In this document: one piece after another, positions 44,458 to 56,750 of the stretch
Layout of the letters: each line of letters opens with the position of its first letter
Position numbering within the stretch: the first letter of the stretch is position 1
Assembly: GCA_963556255.1 (NCBI GenBank)
Contig: OY744604.1
Span: 90,576,062-90,640,061 of the forward strand
DNA length: 64,000 nucleotides
Reading direction: 5' to 3'
Source: Allolobophora icterica
Taxonomy: Eukaryota; Annelida; Clitellata; Crassiclitellata; Lumbricidae
Notes under the pieces: generated by a model
What the model saw: only the letters and a program-made list of their open reading frames with translations
Told to the model about the DNA's origin: nothing
Databases searched by the model: none
Position numbers and translations under genes: made by a program

Positions 44458-45083
44458 GCAATATTATTAATTAATTACTTATTTAGCGCAGGTGTTTAAA
44501 GCACAAGGCATCAGCCTATGGCGCAATGCTCTACCCAGCCAGCAGGTCCTACACTCACGTTGGGCCCACATTGTTGGCCCCATATTGGGCCAAAGTTGGC
44601 CCAACGCTTTTGGCTTACTAATACCGCTGCTAAGTATTGATTTTGTCCGGCAGCCAAATTCATCAAATTAATCAGTCCTTTATAATTAACCTCATCATTA
44701 ATTGACTCTAGTCCTCGATTGCAAAGGCGCTGGTCAGTGGTCCCAGAGGTAGTAGGGCCAAGCGATGACTCGCGTGCGTAGGGTTAGGCCTATGTGTTTG
44801 TGCGGCTGTCGACTTACGAGTGGGTTGGAGGAGGGTATGCGGTTCAGCCAAGAGGTGGATTAACATGGGGATGCAAAGGACGTAAGCTCCCTGACAGTTT
44901 TATGTGTCAAATGTTTATATATAATGCATATATAATGTTATTCGGGCCTAGGCTATATTGGTACATTTACCAACAGCTTTGGCCTATATTTACGTGCATA
45001 GATACATTTGAGCAGACTATAACTATACTAATTAGTAATTAAATTCTTCTTTGTGAATGTTCTTTGCCGAAGGTTGCCAGGAC

Positions 45084-45431
45084 CAGGGGCGGATACAGAA
45101 GGTCTATCAGGGGGGGGGGGGATTATACATACATACCAACCATCTTCTGGGAGAGGAATCAGCTTACCAACCGACGACCGAAAAAAGTTGCTGACCTTTT
45201 GGGAATTCATCTCCCAAAAAAGTTGATGACTTTTTTTTTAGTCATTAACCTTTTTAATGTCTTCAGTCTACATGGGACACACGTCCTGTGTACATTTAAC
45301 TCACCCGCGCCTACAGGGGGGGGGGCACGCCTATGTAAACATCATCTAAATCATAAAACGCCTGTGTAAAATTAAAAAAAATTCAAATGGGGGTGCCATG
45401 GCCGGATTGCCCCCCCCTGGATCCGCCTCTG
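45084..45431. mobile_element. Non-autonomous hAT-type MITE with perfect 8-bp duplication
   Basis: Starts CAGGGGCGGATACAGAAGG and ends CTGGATCCGCCTCTG. GCCAGGAC is duplicated exactly at 45076-45083 and 45432-45439. It is a longer sibling of 6039-6312 with an extra internal block at 45120-45200. Confidence 0.95.
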
Positions 45432-45739
45432 GCCAGGACAGAAGCGAAAGCGTTAAGTAGAAGGAATCACAAAGCTATTGTTATAGGCGTAATTTACGGG
45501 GGTAGGAGGGGTAGGCCTACTTGTACCCCCCACTTTTCGGACTGGAGGGTACCGTACCCCACTTTTCATACCCATTGTTTTTTCCACATTAATATTTTAT
45601 CTGAGGAAGCCCTCAAGATTACCGAGCATTATCATCAGTGTGATCAACATCATCGTCACTCTCCTCAATTGTTATTATAATTTTTTTACTAAAAGAGGTG
45701 GCGATGTGTGAAATCATAATGCAATTATTACAAGACTAG

Positions 45740-45933
45740 CAGTGTTTTAGTTGTCCAAACACAGCTGGGGGGGTCAAAAATTTGCAGATTACCAAATCAC
45801 ATAGTCACATAGACCAAACACCCGTTTTTTGTAGTAAAGTAACCCCCCAACGTGTTTTCAGTTACTTAGCTGAGGGGGTTAGAAAGAGAACTGGGGGGTT
45901 GAACCCCCCAACCCCCCGACAACTAAAACACTG
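45740..45933. mobile_element. Short hAT-type MITE with perfect 8-bp duplication
   Basis: The ends CAGTGTTTTAGTTGTC and GACAACTAAAACACTG are perfect 16-bp inverted repeats, flanked by AAGACTAG on both sides (45732-45739, 45934-45941). It is only 194 bases long. Confidence 0.95.
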
Positions 45934-46109
45934 AAGACTAGTGTATTTGCCCGTCATATTATGACGTCATATTATAGGCCTATATGTATCGTTGGTTATC
46001 GCCGTCGTCAAGACCGCCGTCGTCAAGACAAACGGTTTATGTTTCACAATAGAACAGAACCCGTTTGTGACGTAGCGTCCCCCGACAGACGGACACTATA
46101 TGGATATTA

Positions 46110-47345
46110 TATGTATAGATGTTACAAGATGTTGCTACGGAAATATACTCTGTATAAAAATCACAATGCGATTATTACAAGAGATTGCTATGATAATTGG
46201 GTTTACCAATAAGGTAATAATAATAATTGGTAAACCCAATAATTATGGCACTATGCAATTATTACAAGAGGCTGCTACTGCAATACACCCTCTGTGAAAA
46301 TGCAATCACAATGCAATTATTCTCAGAAGTTAAAAGAGGTTGCTATGGCAACATGCCCTCTATGAAATCACAATGCAATTATTACAAGCCGTTGCTACGG
46401 AAATCGCTTACAAGTATGAAATCACAATGCAATTATTACAACAGGTTGCTAATGCAAATTATATCCTGTATGAACAGTATGAAATCCCAATAATAATAAT
46501 AATAATAATAAAAATAAAAATATTCTTTATTATTTCAAACTGACAGTCTGACGCAGTAAGATTAGGCTACACTGAAACATGAAAGTACACTCAAGGTCTT
46601 AATTAAACACACGGTTTGGCAGCCATGCAAGGCGCCGCCATAGAGGGCGTTACGGGAATCGATCCGCGAACCTAATGCTCTCCTGGCCATGAGTGTTACC
46701 ATTACTCTATTAGGCTACTAAGGCTACCCTCCCCTATGCAATCATTACAAAATGTTTCTACAGAAATATAGCTTGTATGAAATCACAATGCAATTATTAC
46801 AACAGGTTGCTAAGGCAATAGGCGTATATCCTCTATGAAATCACAATGTAATTATACCCAGAGGGTAGACAATCGTTGCTACGGCAATAATTATGTTCTC
46901 TATGAAATAACAATGCAATTATTACAAGATGTTACTACGGAAATCGCAGTATGAAATCACAATGCAATTATTACAACAGGTTGCTAAGGCAATATATCCT
47001 CTATGAAATCACAATGTAATTATTCCCAGAGGTTAGACAATCGTTGCTACGGCAATATGTTCTCCATGAAATCAGACTGCAATTATTACAAGATGTTGCT
47101 ACGGAAACATATTATTAATACCGTGTGAAATCTCAATGCAACACGTAGGCCTAGGGCCTACTCTATGAAGTCATAATGCAATTATTCCGAGAGGTTAGAT
47201 TATTATCCTCTATGAACCCACAATGCAATATTATTCCTAGCGGTAACAAGCAATATCCTTTGTGACGTCACTATGCAATTATTCCTTGCGGTAGGCCTAG
47301 CAATATCCTCTGTGAAACTACAATGCAATTACTTATTCCTACCGA
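46110..47345 (+). repeat. ~50-bp satellite (tatgaaatcacaatgcaatt unit)
   Basis: Some twenty diverged units, each with tatgaaatcacaatgcaatt, attacaagaggttgctacgg and aaatat/ctct. It is interrupted by a SINE at 46490-46735 and decays toward the right end. Confidence 0.85.
46490..46735 (-). repeat. tRNA-derived SINE family B inserted in the satellite
   Basis: On the minus strand: a head with tagagtaatggtaacactca, a B-box-like ggttcgcggatcgattcccg region, a body with ggcgccttgcatggctgcc, and a 3' tail of (ATT/TTTTA)n. The same order is found at 53268-53455. Confidence 0.75.
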
Positions 47346-47349
47346 TAGC

Positions 47350-47590
47350 AATTGTATAGTATTGTATTTTTAGTTCGGTAACCAAACATTGCAAGGATAA
47401 ACAAAACAAAATATGCTTATAATCAATTAACATAATCTGTCTACACAGGAGACACAAAAGGGGTCGTAAACCCCGCAACCAGGGCCACCTGGGTCGTAAT
47501 AGGGCCTACAATCTGATGAAAAGCAGTCGATCTAACATCATTAGATAAGTAATAATAAAGTAAACTTAACTAAAGACTCGATAGCACATC
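47350..47590 (-). mobile_element. LINE 3' UTR fragment
   Basis: aggagacacaaaaggggtc and accagggccacct match the 3' UTR beside the LINE remnant at 40785-41450. A gtatagtattgtattttt edge marks the 3' terminus. Confidence 0.6.
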
Positions 47591-47594
47591 TTGA

Positions 47595-48300
47595 GACCAT
47601 AAGCGTAATTTGTGGGGGTACGAGGGGTACCTGTACCCACACTTTTGGACTGGGGTACCGTACCCCCCCCCCCACTTTTTAAACAAAGACACAAAACTTA
47701 ATGAGAATACTGGCAAGGTATGTCTCCATGCGAAAAGCGAAAGTGGATAAGAAATTGGTACCCCTCACTTTTTAGGCCAGAGAGAAGAGATGGAGGAGTT
47801 AACGAAAGAGACGGATGGGATGAAGCGAAGGAGGAAGAAAGAGAAGGTAGGGAGGACGGCTGGAGGAAGGGAGGGAGGAAGGCTGGAGGAAGGGAGAAAG
47901 GAAGTAGGGGATTTTAGGAGGGGAGATTTGTGGAGCAAGCAAGGAAGGGGAGAGACCAGTGAGTAGGTAAGTGACACTGGAGAAGGCGGTGGAAGAAGAG
48001 GAAAGGTGAGCTAATGAGATTCGATAAGAGGTCAGCTAAGAAGAGGTGATGAAGAGTGGAGCCTAAAAAAGATTGATCGAATTTTGAAGTTAGGCATAAT
48101 GAAACAGAGACGTGACAGACAGACAGAAAGACAGACAGAAAGACAGACATACAGACAGACAGAGACACAGAGACAGTGGCATAGACATACATTGAGAGAC
48201 ACACACGCACAAAGACAGACACACAGAGAGACATAGAGAGCGAGAGAGGTGAGACAGAGGCAGAGACAGAGAGGAAACAAATGAGAGAATGACAGTTGCA
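47595..48300. repeat. Low-complexity DNA: GA-rich then (CAGA)n
   Basis: A G/C-run segment (ggggtaccgtacccccc), purine-rich aggaagggaggaagg repeats (about 47800-47930) and (acagacagaca)n with gagaca variants (48110-48300). Reading frames here are compositional. Confidence 0.65.
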
Positions 48301-49479
48301 CACAAAAGCACAGAGGCAGACACAGCTACACATCCTTGGCATACATACGAAGACATAGTGAACTGCCGCCAATTTTTCTTCTGTCCATCCACAACAACGC
48401 GTTGCCCATGACAACGCACTGTTGACGTGAGAGCCTGTAGCAAAATCAGCGAAGCGTGACGGCCTAATCAGTTCTCGAATTCTCAGACAGATTGATATCA
48501 ACCGTCGGTTATTTCACGCTTATTATTAATCAGAAACAGGTAATACATCATCTTTGTATATATACTGGCGACTTGTTCTTCCGCGCCCTTCGCAAGCCTC
48601 CAATAATTTGTCAGCATTATCACGCGCGAAATTTGGGGGCTTGCCAGTGCTTCCTATATAATTATTAACATGGAACTCCGCACGAAATTTTATGCAGAAC
48701 TAGGGCTAATAAGTGAACGTTCCCAGCTTCAGGTGACAACTAATCAGTGCGTGTAGGCTAGTCGGGTCTTACAGTTCCGCAATATTTGTACAACGACTCT
48801 GGCTGACATTCTGTGCTCAGAATGTTTAAAGCTGAAGCTAGCTAATTTTTAAGACAGCTGTAGAGCTCTAACCTGTTATTTCAGTGTTATAATTTTACAA
48901 ACGCAAGGGAGAATAAAGAATTAAATGGATGCTGGATAGTTCGTCCTGTGCAGTCTAGTTGTGCGATCCTGACGTGAAAGATCTCGAAGCATCAGTCTTA
49001 TTCTCGTATTTATAATGCCAATGTGCAGGATGTTTGCGATTACTCTACAAAACCAGGTAGAAAATAAATGCTTTTGATTTTTGATAAGTAGTATAGGCCC
49101 TAGTTAAGGATTATTATCTGATCTGATCACTTTAAATGTCATTTCTGACACACTTGAAATAAACGTGAGAGTTTGTTGATTTGACGTCTTGCTAAGAAGT
49201 TGAATCGAAAATGATGTCGGGCACGTTAATATAGGCCTAATATTATTAATTAATATATTCATTCATTCAGTCATTCATGGAAACTTCGCATTTCTTCAGA
49301 GCTTAAAAAGCTAAGTCATTGAAATAAGTTCATTTGCAGGCGCGTTCTATGAACCAAACCTGGCAAGACAGGTAGCGTGTGGCAAGTTCAACTGCAAATT
49401 TGATAGCATATTAAAAATTGAAGCATTTCTTATGCCAACTGTTAATTGTTTTTCCTTAATGCACTTTGTGCTACCTGTA
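48301..49479. other. Upstream region of the RBCC-propeller gene
   Basis: No repeat or frame recognised. The promoter and first non-coding exon of the downstream gene are expected here, because its ATG exon begins at a splice acceptor. Confidence 0.4.
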
Positions 49480-49567
49480 TGAAGGCGTTTTGAACTACCT
49501 GTTTGCTCCTATCATCGCCTCTGAGTAGGAATCTTGAAGGGGCGCTATACAAATTTTGATTTTGATT
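49480..49567 (+). mobile_element. LINE 3'-tail fragment next to the RBCC gene
   Basis: cgcctctgagtaggaatctt, gaaggggcgctatacaaatt and a ttttgattttgattg end form a CR1/L2-type tail related to 30855-30945. It ends about 30 bases before the splice acceptor of the coding exon. Confidence 0.65.
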
Positions 49568-49604
49568 GCTGGTTCTTATCCATTTTTTCCCGTCAGCTAA
49601 TGTC

Positions 49605-52031
49605 ATGGCGGGGACACCGAATGTGATGGAGCAGCTGAGAGAGATCACGGAGTGTTGCATCTGTACTGAGATCTACTCCAATCCGAAGCTCCTGCCATGC
49701 GCCCACACCTTCTGCCTACGCTGCCTCCAGCAGCTGGGTCAGGGCAAAAAACCCGGGGACGAGATGGCCTGTCCAGTCTGCCGCAAGGAGTTCAACATTC
49801 CCTCGAAGGGCATGGCCCGGCTTCCGAGCAACTTCTTCATGAAGAACCTTGTCGAAATCAGCGGCACTCCACGAGCGACCCTGACGGAGCGCGACCCGGC
49901 CACAACCCTCTGCGACCACTGCCTGAAGCAGCGGCGGTCCAGCGTCGCCGACGCTAAGCTACACTGCTCCGACTGTTCGGTCAACCTGTGCACGGACTGC
50001 GCCGGGCGACACAGCGCCGACGGCAAGGGCAGAGCTCATAAGGTCTCCGCTTTGGGCAGCGCGAGGAGGAAGGAGGTCGACGAGCTGCTGAGGCTGAAAG
50101 CGGGGGTCAGCTGCGTCCTACATCCGACGAGGAAGATCCGGATGTACTGCCTCGACTGCCGGATGAGCATCTGTATGATGTGCTTCGCGGAGGGACACCG
50201 GTCGCACCGCTGCTCCAACGTCGGTAACGTCTCGAAGGACATCCGTCGTCAGTTGCAGGCAGAAATCGAGCGTCTTTCGGTACAGATAGCAGAAGCCCGG
50301 GACAGGATGAACCGTCTGCAGGGCGAGAAGGCAGTCGTGGCGAGGCAGGTGAGGAACTCGGAGAACTCCGTGGCCAGGAGAAGCGCTGATGTGAAGGCGA
50401 TTGTCGAGAAACACGCGCAGAGTCTCGTCGAAGAGCTGGGTCAGATCAGAGCGAAGAAGGTGAAGGAGATCGATGCCGAGACGGAGGAACTGCAGCGCTA
50501 CGTCGCCAGTCTTGGAACTGTCCAGTCGCGTATCAGAAGCATCAAAGAGCGGTCGAGGATCGGGGGAGTGGACGTACTCAGAGAAGTCAAGGACGTCCAG
50601 GTCAAGATCGACGAACTGGACAAGTCCTTCGTGATCAGACGATACTTTCCAGTTCAGATCGCTTTCAAGGCGAAAGACCTTGAAGAACTCATAAAAGATG
50701 ACCTCACCAACTTCGTCGGAAGAACTGAAGGTCAGTGGAAGGTCACGTATGTAGAACAGGTCAGAGTAAAGTATCTAGGTTAGGTCTTGGGATATGTACA
50801 CTACTGATGCATCTTCTTGTATTTTACTGCTTTGATTTCAGAGCAATAGCAGTAAACTGACAGTAACAGTGCAAACAACAGAAGCCGGGTAGAAAGCTAT
50901 AGTTCATGCAAGACATGGTCCCTGTTTATAATTTAGAATAATTCGTTCACATGCAAATAATGTTCTAATAATAGAAATCATCATAACAATAATAATTAAG
51001 AAAACGTAATTTAGACAATCGTAGGGCCTACAACTTGGCTATCACCCTTCTGTCGCCTCTCATCTATGTCTCTTCATTTATCTTTATTTTCTTACCATTC
51101 TATTCTTTACACCTTTTTACCATCCCTTTTACCTTCGCCTTTTCACCTTTGCTTTTACCTTTGCCATTTATCCGTTATCTTAACAGTTTCACCGTTTTCG
51201 TACCTTTCAGTGACTAGTCGTGCCTGTCGACGCGTGGTACGCCTGACCACCAATGACCGTCGGGTCTACGGCGTGGCAGCTCTTCTGAACCGGTGGTACG
51301 CAATCTGCTGGCAGTCGACCACCATCATTGTCTTCGAGGCCCAGCACCCCTTTTCCAGACTCAAAGACCTCATCCTTCCACCGATGAAGTCGTCCAGAGA
51401 CATCGCAGCCTGTGAACGCTCCTCCTGCCTCTACATCACCGACCACGCCAGCCGCAGTATCTGGAAGGTGAACGTAACGAACGCAGCCAAGACCACCCGT
51501 TGGATGTCCGGCCTGGGGGAACCGTTCACCCTGTCCGTGTCTCCGAAAGGCCGTGTGGCCCTCCTCACTGAAGGCCGGCCGAACGTCCTTGAGGTCTTTG
51601 CACCAGACGCGTCCCTCCTGCGACGGATGAGTCTCCCGGGGGACATGGATACCCCTCACCACGCGGTCGAAACTTCGAGGGGCAGCTTTCTCATCTGTCA
51701 CGGTTGGGCCAGCGTTCGTCTCCAGCGCGTTTTTGAGCTCGGCCGAGACGGACTGACCATACTCCGGAAGTACCCGGCAGGAGACGGGACCACTCACCTG
51801 CTGAACCGACCCTGCCATCTGGCGCTTGATGGGGATGGGAGGGTGTTCGTGGCGGACAGTCTCAACCATCGAGTCATCCTCCTCGACGCGCAGCTATGCC
51901 TCGATCAGGTCCTTCTGACAAAAGACCAGGATGACTTGAATCAACCGTCAAGGCTCTGCTTCGTAAGAGGCACTGGACAACTCCTCGTCGGCCACAAGAA
52001 GGGCATTGACGTCTACAGCTGGACAGAATAA
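49605..52031 (+). CDS. RING-B-box-B-box-coiled-coil-beta-propeller (TRIM/NHL-like) protein
   Basis: Probable E3 ubiquitin ligase of the tripartite-motif class; substrate unknown. Two coding exons, 49605-50730 and 51211-52031, joined in phase 1 (GAAG|gtcagt, acctttcag|TGACT); 648 residues. The ATG at 49605 is preferred over an upstream in-frame start because an acceptor (cccgtcag) ends at 49596 and MAGTPNVMEQ leads straight into the RING. RING (17-59): CCIC, CAHTFC, CLRC-type order, CPVC. First B-box-like zinc region (103-145): CDHC, CSDC, CTDC, H136, H145. Second B-box (170-201): C-x2-H, YCLDC, CMMC, H198, H201. Coiled coil about 210-345. Propeller 376-648 with CLYITDHASRSIWKV and VFVADSLNHRVILL repeats. 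It lacks the filamin domain of vertebrate TRIM2/3/71. Coding DNA is clearly more GC-rich than its surroundings. Confidence 0.92.
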
Positions 52032-52239
52032 CAGACCCATAGCTGAACTATTGGTTCATATCAACTAAACTTAATGAAATATAATTAAGAGCAAACATTT
52101 GTATTTAGAAGCAGCGAACATTCAAGCTGTAAGTTACGGCTCAGTCGTGGGCACCGGGTCATTTACACGCGTCTATTAAACAGTCGGTGAGGCAGGTGTG
52201 CTCAGGTTAGGTTAGAAGTCCACAATCTAAGGCAGATTT

Positions 52240-52740
52240 ATTAGATAGATGTACGTGGTAGACATATGGTGGATTTGTGTGCTTTCGTCCAGCACTTCCA
52301 TTGTTCGAGATCACCCTTGGACCATTCCAAAGATCAGGTTTAACCATACACTACAACTGTTATTTGATAATACCCTCCTGCAGAGTTCAGAAGTGCACAT
52401 TGAAGCCGGGCAAACAATTAAAGCTGCAAGTTTTCAGTTTAAGGCGAAAGACTGTCTCTGTAACAGAGTTGCGAACATGATGAGGTAGAGAGTTCAATGA
52501 TGAGAGACCAGCAACTGTGATTGAACACCAGAACGCCGAACAAGACGTGCACCAAGAAAAACATACGTTCCAGCAGATGTTGATCGAAGAAAGTACCAAC
52601 TTTCAACAGAGCTAGGCCTACATGTGATGCAACCCTGGAAGACGAGGGAGATTTGCACTTGCTTTGCAGATGAGGAGAACCAGCATTCAGGAAACCAGTG
52701 TAGAGAACGAAGATCAGGTATGGCACGGCATGAGAACCAA
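52240..52740 (-). mobile_element. LINE C-terminal fragment
   Basis: The minus-strand frame has LNSLPHHVRNSVTETVFRLK and then KTCSFNCLPGF, the usual end of CR1/L2-like polyproteins. It is the same family as 54840-55450 (shared gagttgcgaacatg and ggtagagagttc). Confidence 0.65.
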
Positions 52741-53183
52741 AGACCTAATCTTTCAGCTTGTGGTGCAGTATTCTAGTTAGAGGAAGCCGGCTTTACCCAA
52801 ATCAACATCTCATCGGCAACCAATTAACGAATAATTTAACGAACTATGTCGATTGACGCTGAGGTAATGTTCTAGTATACAACTGCAAGCTAGTGCTTTC
52901 GTCAACGCATGTAGGCCTACAGTGTATTACGCGCAGTACAAAGACACATAAATTATCCTGCATCACTGCTCAGTGAACAGTAAAAAACATATGATGATGA
53001 TGATGATGATGACTGTGAACAAGACTGTGAACCCCACGATTTGTAACGAGCTTCTTTCGTAGTGCAGTATAATATGCGTGAAAATGTAGGCAACGCTACT
53101 ATTATACATGTATGTATTTGTAACATAAATATCTGGCCTCGGTCGAGAAAAAGGACCACTTGTCGGGAATGGACTTACTAATA

Positions 53184-53186
<3 letters not shown>

Positions 53187-53267
<81 letters not shown>
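53187..53267. repeat. (TA)n microsatellite
   Basis: About 40 uninterrupted TA units, adjoining the 3' end of the family B SINE on the minus strand, so probably grown from the SINE tail. Confidence 0.95.
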
Positions 53268-53269
<2 letters not shown>

Positions 53270-53455
53270 TTTATTGTTTCAAACCGACAAATGCAGTAAG
53301 ATTACACTGACACATGAAAGTACAATCAACATCTTAATTAACACACGGTTTGGCAGCCATGTAAGGCGCCGCCCTAGAGGGGGGCTACGGGAGTTGAACC
53401 GCGTACCTTATGCTCTCCTGGCCATGAGTGTTACCACTACTCTATACCCCTCTTA
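53268..53455 (-). repeat. tRNA-derived SINE family B (minus)
   Basis: On the minus strand: tagagtagtggtaacactca (A-box region), B-box-like gcggttcaactcccg, body ggcgccttacatggctgcc, and tactgcatttgtcggtttga. The copy at 46490-46735 has the same order. Confidence 0.8.
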
Positions 53456-54359
53456 ATATACACATTAATACGACAGTAGTTTGTCAGAATCTAGGTTCTA
53501 TTTCTCACCTAGGCCTAGGTAGTTTCAGAGGTTGAATAACTTGAGCTTTAAAGTTTATAAGTTGTCTTTATTTTAACTTTCTTCGATTTCTTTCAATTAT
53601 ACACATTGATGCAAAATTGACAATGGTATTTGTTAAAAATTAAATGGACGTTGACATTAACCGCTGTTACGTTTAATTTAATATTTTAATTTGATTTATA
53701 TCGCTACATACAATTGCTTTTGCTACATATAGATCTAGTCGCTGTTACATTTGTTAAATCTGTATTTAATCTCCTATAGCTGCTCCGTATGGTCTCTACT
53801 GACTTTTATTGCAAGTAATGGTTAAGTCTGGACTCTGGAGCACATCTGCGAAACGAGACATTTTTTCAATTTAGCGCTAGAGAAGATCATGACTACGTCT
53901 TATTTCCACCCATAGCACAAATCCAGCTGTATCATTCGATATCCTTCTGTCTCCTTTTCCTGTCTGTTTGCGTTTATCTTCATCGACAATCGTTTCTTTG
54001 TTTCTGGCTCAAACACTTTCATCAATTCGAAACCTTCAGCACCCTTCGTCCCTTTGCCTGATTGCACGTGGCCTTCGATCTTCTGTACAATGTCAGTATC
54101 CCCCTTCACTTCCCAAGTCATCTTGTCAACTGCAGTCTGAGCATTGTCCTGTGTCAGTTACATAAGTACTTGATATGCAATGTCCAAAAGTTTACTTTAA
54201 CATAATACGTCACGTTATTCCTTTTCAGTGTCTGTGTGTCCTAATTATACAAGTTATTCTAATTCTCGTATATTACTACCAGTTTTGTGAGAGTCAGAAA
54301 TTTGTGGTATGTTTCGCCTATTAATGCGTATTATTGTCTCATTCGGTGTCGTTGCACAA
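53456..54359. other. AT-rich intergenic DNA, nothing recognised
   Basis: Short frames at 53900-54165 show no family similarity. No repeat family was identified. Confidence 0.4.
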
Positions 54360-54520
54360 CAAAGAAGCAGAAGAAGAAGAAAGAAGAAGAAGAAGAAGAA
54401 GAAGAAAGAAGAAAGAAGAAGAAGAAGAAGAAGAAGAAGAAGAAGATGAAGAAGAAGAAGAAGAAGAAGAAAGAAGAAGAAGAAGAAGAACAAGAAGGAG
54501 AAGAAGAACAAGAAGAAAGA
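54360..54520 (+). repeat. (GAA)n microsatellite next to a SINE tail
   Basis: aagaagaag runs with aaag interruptions adjoin the 3' end of the family A SINE that lies reversed at 54521-54818. The SINE tail (cttctt on its sense strand) is the likely seed. Confidence 0.9.
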
Positions 54521-54818
54521 AGAAGAAGAGCAGTACCTAAATTAAACTAGCCCTGAGGCAGACACGGGTATGAAGTACATGTTAGTGACTTCAGCTTCTT
54601 AGCCTCGGCCTCTGATGGCGGGTGTCCAGTCTTCTTCCTGTCTGTCTCATCTTACCGCCGACAGTGTACGGTCAGTGTACTCATTATAGCTGAGTTGGAT
54701 AGAGGTGCAGGTGGAGCAGAATTTTCGAACCTCTTTTCTCCCCTGGCGGGATTTGAACCCCCCGACCTCTCGAGTGACAGTCAAGCGCGCTGACTACTCG
54801 ACTATCGAGCACCTGCAA
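54521..54818 (-). repeat. tRNA-derived SINE, family A, full copy (minus)
   Basis: On the minus strand, from 54818: gcaggtgctcgatagtcgag head, ggggttcaaatcccgccagg B-box region, gagtacactgaccgtacact, ggcggtaagatgag, and a 3' tail running into (CTT)n. Confidence 0.85.
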
Positions 54819-54839
54819 ACCAAAATTAATTTTAAAAAA

Positions 54840-55450
54840 TGTAAATAAAAAGAAACTGAAGCCAGGCAAGCATTAAGAACCCAAAGCATACAGGAAGAGG
54901 TAAATTCTCCGGCTAGAATGATTGATGGTCGCGGTAGGAGAGTTGCGAACATGGGGAGGTAGAGAGTTCCAGAATGAAGGAGCAGCAATTGTGATTGAAA
55001 GCTGATCAAAAGCAAAACGTGTACCGTACTACGAACAACACACTATCTAGCAGATGCTGATCGAGGAGAGGACCAGCATTTAAATAAGCTACACGGTGTA
55101 ACCACGGCAGATAACTCAGTGACTGCACGTTCGCGTCTTAGTGCCAGGCAGTGCCAGTCCCAAGCCTGAATGAAGTAGTAGGGCGACAATGGAAGACAGG
55201 TAAGATGGCAAGTGATTTGCGCGTGCTCTGTATACGAGGAGTGCCAGCTTGAGATGGTTACACTCACACACAGGAAGCCAGTGTACTGGGTAGAGAACGA
55301 AAATCAGGTATGACATGGTATGATAGCCAGAGGCATAATCTTGCAGCTTGTGGTGCATTGGTTAGTCTAGTTAACCAGGAAGTCGGCCGCTTAGCAATCA
55401 TGTCTATACTGTAGGTTAGTGACACCCAGTTAAAAATGCAGCGCAATTGT
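54840..55450 (-). mobile_element. LINE C-terminal fragment
   Basis: Minus-strand frames carry HWLPVCECNHLKLALLVYRA, PSYLSSIV and FWNSLPPHVRNS, in the order of CR1/L2-type polyprotein C-termini, with frameshifts. It is related to 52240-52740. Confidence 0.75.
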
Positions 55451-56190
55451 TAAGTGGTGCATTCCTCGACAGATGTCCAGAGATTAATTGAAGCGTTTCG
55501 ATCACGTAGATATCTCTGATATGCTGACGTAATTTCTGATAAATCCATCTGTCATCTCACGTAGGTCTAATAGTGTTCTAATATTTGCTTAGGTTAATGG
55601 CTGTCTACTTGATTGCATGTTATTAGGCCTACTGTCTGTCCGTTAAATTCGTATCCCGGACTGGACAAAATACCCGTTGGACAAAATTCCTCTGACAAAT
55701 CCTCCTCGATCAGAACCACACATAATTCCATTGTTAAAATAACATACGCCTCTCGACAAACGATTAGTCGATATCTCTTGATCTCTGTCCTTGTCTTACA
55801 GGTGCATCTATTTGTCAGTCAGGGCGCTCGGCTTCTCGTGTTAACAAAACGCCTTTGTACAGTTATAATATTATCAGTTTGGGTACAAATTGAATTGCAA
55901 TTGAGATATAAACTGATTGCGACGATTTCCACTTAATACAAGTGATTGATATGATTATCTCATCCATCCATGGATCAAAGAGTGGGTCTAAGGAGTTGCA
56001 ATTTACAGGTCTACCGACGAAAAATAACTAATCCTCAGTTTTAGTGACTAGACTTCATTTGCGCTTAGGCTGTTGTTTGAAAGCTACACAGAAGAAGATT
56101 ATCCAGGTAGGTTATGTACCTGTATTAAGTTTCATTTGAGTACAACGTACTAATCAACGCATATTACATACACACATAGGCCTACGCATG
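55451..56190. other. No gene or repeat recognised
   Basis: Intergenic DNA with a few AGGCCT palindromes and no convincing reading frame. Confidence 0.4.
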
Positions 56191-56198
56191 TACATATA

Positions 56199-56470
56199 CA
56201 ATGTTTTTTTCAGCCGGAACGCGCCGGAACGGCGTTTCGGCACCTTTTTTAGCTACTAAAAATTATTTATTTATTTTAATAATAAAAACAATAATTTAGT
56301 TATTTTAATTTAATTTCAGTGTTGTGAACTGTTTTCAGTGTTTATTGAGACTCCACCCAACCTCCAATCACATTTTCCACATTTTCTCGGGATTTTAGCC
56401 CTTCCATGATTGTTCAGTTCCGGAACCTATTGTTTAGTTCCGGAACCTTTTTTTCTAGAAAAAAGCACTG
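56199..56470. mobile_element. hAT-type MITE with perfect 8-bp duplication
   Basis: Starts CAATGTTTTTTTCAG and ends AAAAAAGCACTG, with ccggaac motifs inside both ends. TACATATA is duplicated exactly (56191-56198, 56471-56478). The inverted ends are imperfect. Confidence 0.75.
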
Positions 56471-56499
56471 TACATATACATGCATATATTTGCATGCAA

Positions 56500-56750
56500 G
56501 CGGTCGTACACACGTGTACATACTTGCACACATACATACATACATACATACATTCGCACTTAATCGTTATCCTACATAATATGCATACCCGCCATAGTTG
56601 ATTCCAGTATGTCTTTGTTACAGCATAATGAAACCAATTGCACACATACATACACACAATCATACAAGCAGAAATATGCAAACGCAAGTACAAAAATGCC
56701 TGCATACTCACATACATGCATGCATATATAAATACATACATGCATGCACA
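56500..56750 (+). repeat. (CATA)n low-complexity tract
   Basis: Irregular acatacatac and tgcatgcata repeats with two non-repetitive interruptions. Confidence 0.7.

Noticed and set aside
47765..48501. Cys/Ser/Leu-rich minus-strand frames
   Set aside because: They overlap (CAGA)n and purine-rich low-complexity DNA and resemble no family.
54254..54550. Lys/Glu/Arg and Phe/Leu frames
   Set aside because: They are translations of the (GAA)n microsatellite next to a SINE tail.
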